From Chthoniobacterales bacterium (GTDB lineage Bacteria; Verrucomicrobiota; Verrucomicrobiia; Chthoniobacterales; UBA10450): a stretch of 64,000 nt of DNA. Within the stretch, counting starts at the first letter, position 1, and every line of letters begins with the position of its first letter. Location: NCBI GenBank assembly GCA_035274845.1, contig DATENU010000022.1:333181-397180 (forward strand), in the 5' to 3' direction. Below are positions 57,681 to 64,000 of the stretch, piece after piece. Under the pieces are notes generated by a model, which made no database searches, was not told the DNA's origin, and saw nothing but the letters and a program-made list of their open reading frames with translations. The position numbers and the translations under genes were made by a program.

Positions 57681-58807
57681 GAACGAACCGACTGATGACC
57701 GCGGTCTTGCTGCTTACCGCACCCTCTCTTTTCGCCCAGGCCGATCCCGCTTCGGAGCCGGCCGTGCTGGCAGTGGCGAAGGTCCTGCCGGCAGTGGTCA
57801 ATATCAATACCGAGCGGATCGTCCGGCGGCGGGTCCGCGATCCGTTTGAGGATTTCACCGCGCAATACTTTGGAACTTACCGAAGCCGGCCCCGCGAAGT
57901 CCGGCAGACTCTGCAAAGCCTCGGCTCGGGTTTCATCGTTGATCCCGCTGGCTACATCGTGACCAACGAGCACGTGGTCCAGCGCGCGGCCGATCTCAAA
58001 ATCGAGGTGACCATGAACGACGGGAAAACCTATAGCGCCCGCTACATTGCCGGTGACGAGAAGAAGGACCTCGCTCTGATCAAAATCGAGGCCAAGGGCG
58101 ATTTTCCTTTCATGAATCTCGAGAGCATCTCGCCGAACCTGCTCGGCCAGACTGTTCTCGTTGTCGGCAACGCCCTGGGCTATGGCAGTTCGATCAGCCG
58201 CGGCGTTCTGAGCGGCACAAAGCGCGATATCACGATCGACGAGACCGACTACAAGGACCTCCTGCAAACCGACGCCGCGATCAATCCGGGGAACAGCGGC
58301 GGCCCGGTCGTCGATCTCTCGGGACGCCTGGTTGGGGTCAGCTCCGCGAAAATGGCTTTCACGCCGCAGGGCGTTCCGACCCAGGGGGTCGGCTTTGCCA
58401 TTCCGGCGGAGACGGTCCGCTCGAGCGTGGCCGAATTCAAAAAAATCGCGCAAAGTCCGCCGGCGCCAAAGAACAAGCCGGAGAAGGAGCCAGCCAGCGC
58501 AAATGCGATCCGGCTTTTCGGGATGCAACTCCAGAATCTCACCGCTGACCTGACCGATGCCCTCGGCTATGCCGCCGGCCAGGGAGTCCTGGTCACCGGG
58601 GTCGAGCCCAATAGCCCTGCGGACCAGGCGGGCATCCAGCGCGGGCTCGTGATTTACCGGGTCGGGAAATACAACGTGACTTCCGTGAAACAACTGGAAG
58701 GCTTGCTCTCGCGCGTCGGCTCCGGCACCAGCGTCGATTTTACGATCGGCATTGTCCGCGCCAACGGCCAGGGCCAGCAGGAAACCGTGCCTTTGACGGC
58801 GCGTTGA
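57677..58807 (+). CDS. HtrA/DegP-type serine protease with one PDZ domain
   Basis: 376 residues from TTG 57677. This start is supported by a strong AGGAGG about 10 bp upstream and by the overlap with the previous stop. Signal peptide MRTNRLMTAVLLLTAPSLFA. Chymotrypsin-like S1C triad: H99 ('VTNEHVV'), D131 ('KKDLALIKI') and S207 ('INPGNSGGPVV'). A PDZ domain occupies about 285-370 ('GVLVTGVEPNSPADQAGIQR' with GLVIYRVGKYNV). Periplasmic HtrA enzymes degrade or chaperone misfolded envelope proteins. The single PDZ resembles DegS or HtrB more than DegP, but no N-terminal membrane anchor is clear. Confidence 0.93.
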   Translation: MRTNRLMTAVLLLTAPSLFAQADPASEPAVLAVAKVLPAVVNINTERIVRRRVRDPFEDFTAQYFGTYRSRPREVRQTLQSLGSGFIVDPAGYIVTNEHVVQRAADLKIEVTMNDGKTYSARYIAGDEKKDLALIKIEAKGDFPFMNLESISPNLLGQTVLVVGNALGYGSSISRGVLSGTKRDITIDETDYKDLLQTDAAINPGNSGGPVVDLSGRLVGVSSAKMAFTPQGVPTQGVGFAIPAETVRSSVAEFKKIAQSPPAPKNKPEKEPASANAIRLFGMQLQNLTADLTDALGYAAGQGVLVTGVEPNSPADQAGIQRGLVIYRVGKYNVTSVKQLEGLLSRVGSGTSVDFTIGIVRANGQGQQETVPLTAR

Positions 58808-58865
58808 AACACACAAAAATTCGAAACGCCCGGCAGTTTCCGTTGTCTCACAGGATTACTTCCTC

Positions 58866-59801
58866 ATGATCAAAGTCGAAAATCTCACGAAACGCTACGC
58901 CGGCCACACCGCGATCCAGGATTTGAGTTTCGAGGTCGGCAAAGGCGAAATCATGGGTTTCCTCGGCCCGAACGGCGCCGGCAAGAGCACGACGATGCGG
59001 ATCCTGTCGAGCTTCATGCCGCCGACTTCAGGCCGAGCCACCATCGCCGGTTTCGACATCTTCGATCAATCGCTCCAGGCCCGCGCCCATCTCGGTTACA
59101 TGCCGGAGAACGTCCCGCTCTATAACGACATGCGGGTGACCGAATATCTCGATTACCGCGCGGCCTTGAAGGGTGTGCCGCATCGCCGGGTGGCTGAGCG
59201 GGTCGGCGACGTCAAAGAACTTTGCGGCCTCAAAGAGGTGGAGAAGAAACTAATCGGCGCGCTTTCAAAAGGCTTCCGCCAGCGGGTCGGCCTGGCTGAT
59301 GCGCTCGTCCACGAGCCGGACCTGCTCATTCTTGACGAACCCACGAGCGGTCTCGACCCCAATCAGATTCGCCAGGTGCGCGACCTGATCAAAAACCTGG
59401 GCAAACAGCACACCATTCTCCTTTCGACCCACATTCTTCCGGAGGTCGAGATGACCTGCAGCCGGGTGATCATTATCAACAAAGGCCGGATCGAAGCCTG
59501 CGATACGCCTGAGAATTTGCTGGGCCGGATTCGGACGGCGGGCGGCGTCTTCGTGGAAGCGAAAGTTGGCCATGATGATGGCGCCGAGGAGTTGAAGAAG
59601 ATTCCCGGGGTGCGCGACGTAACGGTTTCGACCGATGGCGACTGGCAGGTGTTCGCCCTGCGCGTCGAAGCGAACACGGATGTCCGCGAGGATGTTTACC
59701 AGCTTGCGAATGCGCGGCGATGGACGTTGCGCGAGCTCTCGCAGCGCCGGGCCACGCTGGAAGACGTGTTCGTGGAGATAACGCACCCGGATGCGGAATG
59801 A
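58866..59801 (+). CDS. ABC transporter ATP-binding protein (GldA-like)
   Basis: 311 residues. Walker A GPNGAGKST (34-42), signature 'LSKGFRQRVGLADALVH', Walker B 'LLILDEPTSGLDPNQIRQ' and switch 'LLSTHILPEVEMTCSRVIII'. The C-terminal extension (about 225-311) is typical of DrrA/GldA-type exporters. It should drive the permease encoded next. With the two following proteins it matches the GldA-GldF-GldG organisation first known from gliding Bacteroidetes, but similar sets are common in non-gliding Verrucomicrobia and Planctomycetes. Its stop lies 13 bp before the permease start. Confidence 0.92.
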   Translation: MIKVENLTKRYAGHTAIQDLSFEVGKGEIMGFLGPNGAGKSTTMRILSSFMPPTSGRATIAGFDIFDQSLQARAHLGYMPENVPLYNDMRVTEYLDYRAALKGVPHRRVAERVGDVKELCGLKEVEKKLIGALSKGFRQRVGLADALVHEPDLLILDEPTSGLDPNQIRQVRDLIKNLGKQHTILLSTHILPEVEMTCSRVIIINKGRIEACDTPENLLGRIRTAGGVFVEAKVGHDDGAEELKKIPGVRDVTVSTDGDWQVFALRVEANTDVREDVYQLANARRWTLRELSQRRATLEDVFVEITHPDAE

Positions 59802-59814
59802 AGCGGGGGGCTCA

Positions 59815-60570
59815 ATGAGAAAATTCTACACACTCCTCTCCCGCGAAGTCCGGAGCTACTTCTACTCGCCGATCGCGTACGTGGTGCTCGTCTTCTTTCT
59901 TTTCGTGAGCGGAGCGGACTTCTATTTCCAGCTCTCGTTCATGAACGGGCGCCCGATGTCGTATTCGATCCAGGAAGCTTTCTTTAATTCCGTCTTTTTC
60001 TGGTTCGCTTTCGTCCTGATTTTTCCACTGATCACGATGCGGCTGTTCGCAGAGGAATTTAAGCTCGGAACCATCGAGCCGTTGATGACCGCGCCGGTGC
60101 GGGACTGGCAGGTCGTGCTCGCGAAATTCTTCGGCTCGCTGGTGTTCTACATCATTCTCTGGCTCCCCACCCTGCTGTATTTCTGGATCTTCCAGGCCGT
60201 GACCCACCAGCCGGCGGCGAACTCCACCGGCGCCTATCTGGGCGCGTATCTCATGCTGCTCCTGCTGGGCATGTTTTATCTGTCAATCGGATGTCTGGCG
60301 TCGGTAGTGACAAAGAACCAGATCGTGGCCGCGATCATTTCGTTCTGCGTCATCACTCTGCATTTTTTCGCGGGCCTGATCTCTTTCGTCCTCCAGGAGA
60401 TCAGCTCGAGCACGCGGCAAGCGCTCGGGTATTTCTCGGCCATCGAGCAAATGGGAACGCTCTCCCGTGGTGAGATCGATACGCGGCCGGTGGTTCTTTA
60501 CGTGAGCATGACACTCCTCGTCCTGGCGCTGACCTATCAGGCGTTTCAATCCCGGAAGTGGAGGCTGTAA
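59815..60570 (+). CDS. ABC-2 type permease (GldF-like)
   Basis: 251 residues from ATG 59815, which follows a G-rich stretch; the frame also has ATG 59791, overlapping the ATPase stop. Six membrane helices. 'LLSREVRSYFYSPIAYVVLV', 'ITMRLFAEEFKLGTIEPLMT' with APVRDWQVVLAKFFG, and 'EQMGTLSRGEIDTRPVVLYV' are the ABC-2/GldF hallmarks (EE..GTIE..L..PV). It forms the channel for the upstream ATPase. The GTG/ATG starts of the next gene overlap or abut its stop. Confidence 0.92.
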   Translation: MRKFYTLLSREVRSYFYSPIAYVVLVFFLFVSGADFYFQLSFMNGRPMSYSIQEAFFNSVFFWFAFVLIFPLITMRLFAEEFKLGTIEPLMTAPVRDWQVVLAKFFGSLVFYIILWLPTLLYFWIFQAVTHQPAANSTGAYLGAYLMLLLLGMFYLSIGCLASVVTKNQIVAAIISFCVITLHFFAGLISFVLQEISSSTRQALGYFSAIEQMGTLSRGEIDTRPVVLYVSMTLLVLALTYQAFQSRKWRL

Positions 60571-60572
60571 GG

Positions 60573-62114
60573 ATGGAAACCGACGAATCGCTTCCAATCA
60601 AGCCGCGCAAGATTCACCGCGTTCGCATTGGCTTGAACGTCTTGGTGCAAATCGGGCTCCTTCTTTTCCTCGCCATCATGGCGAACTATCTCGGGTTCGA
60701 GCATTACCGGCGCTGGGACCTGTCGCGCGACAAGAAATACGCGCTCTCGGATAAAACCAAGCGCTTCCTCGAGACCATCAAGGGCAAAGTCCGGGTGACG
60801 GTCTTCTTTTCGCCGACGAATCCGATCGGCCAGGATGTGCAGGCGTTGCTGACCGAATATCAGTACGCGGGGAAAGGGAAGATGGACATCGAGCATATCG
60901 ATCCGGAACGAAACCTTTCCCGCGCCAAGGAGCTTTTCGACAAATACAAAGTGGTGAGCGACGAGAGCCTCGTCATCCTGGATTACGACGGCCGCAACAA
61001 GACCGTGAAGGCGTCCGAGATGGCGGAGGTGGACCAGGGAAACCCGATGCTGGGCGAGCCGCCGAAGGTCACCGCCTTCAAGGGCGAGCAGGCCATTACC
61101 AGCGCGATGATCGACCTGGTGGAGGGGAAGAAAAACACACTCGGCTACGTTCTTGGTCACAAGGAACCGCCCATCGCGGACACGGCGCCCAGTTTGTCGC
61201 CGACGTTGGCTCCCGATCCCGGCACTCGCAGCCCGATCTCCCTGGTCAAGACCGTGATTGAGAATGAAAACATCAAGTTCCAGGAGCTGAACCTGTTCGA
61301 GGTAGGCGCAATCCCGGCGGACGTAAAAACCATCGTCATCAATGGTCCCCAATACGATTTCTCCGATCGCGAGATGAAATTGCTTCGGGATTTCTGGGAG
61401 AAGCAGGGCCGCATCCTTCTTCTGCTCGATCCCTCCGCGAAGACGCCGAAGCTGAACGCCTTTCTCAACGAACTGGGCGTGAAAGTTAATGACGACCGGC
61501 TCATGGCACTGGTGAAGACCGGCATCCAGGAAATGGCCCGGGTCCGGGACGTGGTCGGACGTTTTCTGCCCGACAACATCATCACCAAACGGCTCGGAGA
61601 CGTTCGCGGGATCTTCCTGGGCGGCACTTGTTCGCTAACCCTGGAACAGGACCGGGTCCGCGCCGTGAATGTGCGGCTCCAACCTTTGGTTCAGGCCGAA
61701 AAAGGATACTGGGCCGAGACGGATTATAACTCGACCGATGAAGAGAAGCTCCAGGCCGACGCCGCCCAGGCTCCCACGACGCCGCTGACGATCGCTGTCT
61801 CAATCGAAAAAGGCGGCAGCGCCGACGAGCGCGTCCAAGCCAACTCCTCGCGCCTGGTGGTGGTGAGCAACTCAACGTTCATCCAGGACAGCGCGATCAC
61901 CCAGGACCAGCAGGCGCTCGACTTTTTCTCGGCCAGCGTGAACTGGCTTCTGAGCCGCGAGCAACTCATCGGCATCGCGCCCAAGGTTCCCAAGACCCTC
62001 ACCTTTACCCTCGAAGACAAGTCCCTGCGCAATCTGAGGTGGCTGATCCTCGCGCTTATCCCACTAATCCCGGCTATCCTCGGGTTCGCTGTCTGGTGGC
62101 AACGCCGCACATGA
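60573..62114 (+). CDS. GldG-like ABC auxiliary protein
   Basis: 513 residues from ATG 60573, 8 bp after a GGAGG; a GTG at 60558 would precede that site. One membrane helix near the N-terminus (about 24-42, 'IGLNVLVQIGLLLFLAIMAN') and one at the C-terminus ('NLRWLILALIPLIPAILGFA') anchor a large periplasmic domain. 'RWDLSRDKKYALSDKTKRFL' and 'VTVFFSPTNPIGQDVQALLT' are the GldG family start, and 'GRILLLLDPSAKTPKLN' the core. It probably couples the ABC channel to the periplasmic cargo or substrate. It overlaps the DUF4340 gene by ATGA. Confidence 0.9.
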   Translation: METDESLPIKPRKIHRVRIGLNVLVQIGLLLFLAIMANYLGFEHYRRWDLSRDKKYALSDKTKRFLETIKGKVRVTVFFSPTNPIGQDVQALLTEYQYAGKGKMDIEHIDPERNLSRAKELFDKYKVVSDESLVILDYDGRNKTVKASEMAEVDQGNPMLGEPPKVTAFKGEQAITSAMIDLVEGKKNTLGYVLGHKEPPIADTAPSLSPTLAPDPGTRSPISLVKTVIENENIKFQELNLFEVGAIPADVKTIVINGPQYDFSDREMKLLRDFWEKQGRILLLLDPSAKTPKLNAFLNELGVKVNDDRLMALVKTGIQEMARVRDVVGRFLPDNIITKRLGDVRGIFLGGTCSLTLEQDRVRAVNVRLQPLVQAEKGYWAETDYNSTDEEKLQADAAQAPTTPLTIAVSIEKGGSADERVQANSSRLVVVSNSTFIQDSAITQDQQALDFFSASVNWLLSREQLIGIAPKVPKTLTFTLEDKSLRNLRWLILALIPLIPAILGFAVWWQRRT

Positions 62115-63955
62115 AGACCAGGACGACGCTGCTCTTGCTGACGGTGGTGATTGCGGTCGCCGCCTACATAAAGTTTTACGAGAGCAAACGCCCCAATACA
62201 GAGGAGGCCAAACAAAAGGCGGGAAACGTGGTCAACTTCGAACGGGACGCGCTCGAAGGAATCGTGATCCAAAACGGTGAGGACAAAATCGATCTGCGCA
62301 AACAAGACCAGAAATGGAGGCTCGAAGCTCCGTTCAAAGACCAGGCTGACCGGGGCGCGATCGAGAGTCTGCTGGCCGACCTCGATTCATGGCAGAAATT
62401 CGATGCCATTCCCGCAAACGAAATTGCCAGGGACAAGAGCAAGCTGGACGAATTCGGCCTGAGCAAGGGAAAGCTCAAGTTGAAGCTGATCGGCAAAGGG
62501 ATGCCGCCGGAAATCACGTTTGGAAACGACGCGGCGCTCCAGGGCAAAATGTATGTCCGGGTAGGCGACGGGAATGATGTCTTCATCGCCGCGCAATCGG
62601 TCCGGAACGATATTGCGAAGAAGCCCGAGGACTTTCGGGACAGGAAACTGACCGACCTGGCTACGGCCCAGATCACGCGCGCGTTGCTCAAGACGGCCGC
62701 CGGCGAAATGGAAGTGGAAAAAAAAGCGGATCACTGGGAAATCGTCAAACCACTCCGGGCGCGCGGCGACGATCAGAAAATTTCCGATTTGCTCGCGCAA
62801 GTGACCACGGCGCAGATCCAGCAATTCGTGGCCGAAGACCGGGGCGATTTGCGGCCGTATGGCCTGGCGGAACCGCGCGGTTCCATCACGGTGTTTTCTG
62901 GCGAAGACAAGACCGGGCAGAGTCTCCAGATCGGCGGTCCGGTTGCGGCCACGGGAGAAAAGGACAAGGACCAGGTTTACGTCCGTTTCACGGGACGCAA
63001 TGCGGTCTATACCCTGCCGAAGAAGATCGAGGAATTACTGGCTGTGAAGCCCGCCGATCTTCGCGATCGGCATTTGGTTCGAATCGATCCGAACATTCTG
63101 GACCGCATCACCATCGAGGCGGCGGACAAAGGAAAAACGGTCCTCGCTCGCGCGGAGGAAAACTGGACGATCGCGAACAAGAATAACCTGCCCGCCAATG
63201 CGGGGGAAGTCATCCGCATGCTCGACCTGGTCCGCGCCGAGCAGGTGACGAAGTTCGTCGAAGATGTGGCGTCCGATCTGCCCAAGTACGGCCTCGATAA
63301 ACCGCAGCTCCAAGTCACTTTCAGTTCCTTCTCCTCGGAGAATACGCCCGAGAGCACGGCCGGCGAACATCCCTTTGCTTCGATCGCGTTTGGAAAAGTG
63401 GAGGGCGAGGAGGTTTATGCGCGGCTGGGGGACGAGCCGTTCATCGTGGCCGTCCGCCGCAGTTTGCTCGACAACATTTTCCCTGATCCGTTGCAGTGGC
63501 AGGAGCTGGCGGTGTTCCGGTTTAAGCCGGATGAGGTGCACAAACTGACGGTGACGACCGATCGCGAATATGCGCTCGTCCGAAATGACAAGAAGGAATG
63601 GACTTGGGTGAAAGGAAGCGAGCCAATCAACTCGGTGAATGTGCAGTCCTTGCTGAACACGCTGTCAGTCGTGCGCGCCGTTCGCTGGGCGGGCGCGACG
63701 ACGCCGGCGCATGGCGTCGATAAGCCGCAAGTCACGATTACGTTCACGACTTCGCCCGACGACAAAGCGGTCCACAAGCTCGTGGTCGGCGCATCAGCCG
63801 GCGAAGGCATGTGGTTTGCGCGCTCCGACGAACGCGAAGGAACCTTCGTGATGAGCAACCCGGAATTCAACGCGCTGAAGCTGCCCCTGGTGGCGGCGCC
63901 GAGTCCAAGCCCGACAGGGACACCGACACCAACAGCCGCGCCTTCGCCGCACTAG
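62111..63955 (+). CDS. DUF4340 family protein
   Basis: 614 residues from ATG 62111, which overlaps the GldG-like stop. One N-terminal membrane helix (TTLLLLTVVIAVAAYIKFY) is followed by repeated DUF4340 units: 'IVIQNGEDKIDLRKQDQKWR', 'DEFGLSKGKLKLKLIGKGMP', 'DRKLTDLATAQITRALLK', 'RPYGLAEPRGSITVFSG' and 'PKYGLDKPQLQVTFSSF'. A Pro-Thr-Ser tail (PTGTPTPTAAPSP) ends it. DUF4340 proteins commonly accompany GldG-like ABC systems as periplasmic partners; the function is unproven. Last gene of the operon in this window. Confidence 0.9.
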   Translation: MKTRTTLLLLTVVIAVAAYIKFYESKRPNTEEAKQKAGNVVNFERDALEGIVIQNGEDKIDLRKQDQKWRLEAPFKDQADRGAIESLLADLDSWQKFDAIPANEIARDKSKLDEFGLSKGKLKLKLIGKGMPPEITFGNDAALQGKMYVRVGDGNDVFIAAQSVRNDIAKKPEDFRDRKLTDLATAQITRALLKTAAGEMEVEKKADHWEIVKPLRARGDDQKISDLLAQVTTAQIQQFVAEDRGDLRPYGLAEPRGSITVFSGEDKTGQSLQIGGPVAATGEKDKDQVYVRFTGRNAVYTLPKKIEELLAVKPADLRDRHLVRIDPNILDRITIEAADKGKTVLARAEENWTIANKNNLPANAGEVIRMLDLVRAEQVTKFVEDVASDLPKYGLDKPQLQVTFSSFSSENTPESTAGEHPFASIAFGKVEGEEVYARLGDEPFIVAVRRSLLDNIFPDPLQWQELAVFRFKPDEVHKLTVTTDREYALVRNDKKEWTWVKGSEPINSVNVQSLLNTLSVVRAVRWAGATTPAHGVDKPQVTITFTTSPDDKAVHKLVVGASAGEGMWFARSDEREGTFVMSNPEFNALKLPLVAAPSPSPTGTPTPTAAPSPH

Positions 63956-63960
63956 GTGGA

Positions 63961-63980
63961 TCGCGCGCTACGTCGCGCGA
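63961..63980. repeat. Hairpin downstream of the DUF4340 gene
   Basis: A 7-bp stem TCGCGCG / CGCGCGA with a CTACGT loop starts 5 bp after the TAG stop. It may terminate the ABC operon or be part of another dispersed palindrome; the window ends 20 bp later. Confidence 0.45.
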
Positions 63981-64000
63981 TGGAGGCGACTCTCATCGCG

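Noticed and set aside
57443..58816. 457-codon open frame on the minus strand
   Set aside because: Antisense to the HtrA gene, whose catalytic triad and ribosome site are clear; the frame has no recognisable domain.
58866..63955. Gliding-motility machinery
   Set aside because: Only GldA/F/G-like ABC parts are present; no GldK-N or SprA-type genes, so motility is not supported.

Overview
The window is a GC-rich bacterial chromosome segment, densely coded on both strands. No rRNA, tRNA, CRISPR array, transposase or phage gene was recognised. The gene set suggests a soil or freshwater verrucomicrobial lineage, close to Spartobacteria/Chthoniobacterales. It includes secreted proteins with choice-of-anchor Q and delta-60 repeats, a recurrent C-terminal ISTR module, DUF3142 and DUF1684 proteins, tandem OPT transporters, a Gld-like ABC system with a DUF4340 protein, and many palindromic intergenic repeats. 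That placement is inference from gene content; no marker gene was aligned.

Layout. 1-1499 (minus): a membrane protein coupled to a TPR protein that runs off the left edge. 1564-3231 (plus): a secreted class A beta-lactamase and a small secreted protein. 9452-3274 (minus): an operon of an alpha/beta hydrolase, a DUF3142 protein, a very large secreted TPR protein and a small secreted protein. 12501-9517 (minus): a two-propeller secreted protein ending in an ISTR module. 17757-12620 (minus): a translationally coupled pair, a SIR2-like/TIR protein and a membrane-spanning STAND NTPase with about nine YD/RHS-like double repeats. This pair is the best candidate for an undescribed signalling or defence system. 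17860-23358 (plus): a secreted protein with DGD motifs and two OPT peptide transporters. 23396-27459: a CPBP-family protein, a frameshifted DUF1232 gene, a YciI-like protein, an unknown membrane-associated protein, a DUF1684 protein and a VOC protein. 27701-29621: a phosphoesterase and a Cdd1-type helix-hairpin-helix gene, with a Cdd1 remnant on the other side of the phosphoesterase. 31813-29693: a beta-helix protein with choice-of-anchor Q and an ISTR module.

37096-32408 (minus) is a 5-oxoprolinase operon, pxpB-pxpC-pxpA, with an APC permease and two small proteins. pxpC carries a 61-bp palindromic repeat in frame. 37208-39876 (plus) is a molybdate-type transporter, modABC, preceded by an orphan sugar-permease-like gene. 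42098-39909 is a c-type cytochrome protein with an ISTR module, followed by YceI, RecO, a family 39 glycosyltransferase and a PD40-type secreted protein. 46469-49712 is a frameshifted delta-60 repeat protein with an ISTR module, followed by a second family 39 glycosyltransferase. 57068-51454 (minus) is the 2-oxoglutarate dehydrogenase cluster sucA-sucB-lpd, with short-unit repeats in both junctions. 57147-63955 (plus) holds a nucleotidyltransferase-like protein, an HtrA-type protease, and the Gld-like ABC transporter with its auxiliary proteins.

Four secreted proteins with unrelated N-terminal parts share the same C-terminal tandem ISTR module. Operons here are very tight, with repeated ATGA stop/start overlaps. 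Intergenic spaces are rich in palindromes, several of which reach or contain stop codons.
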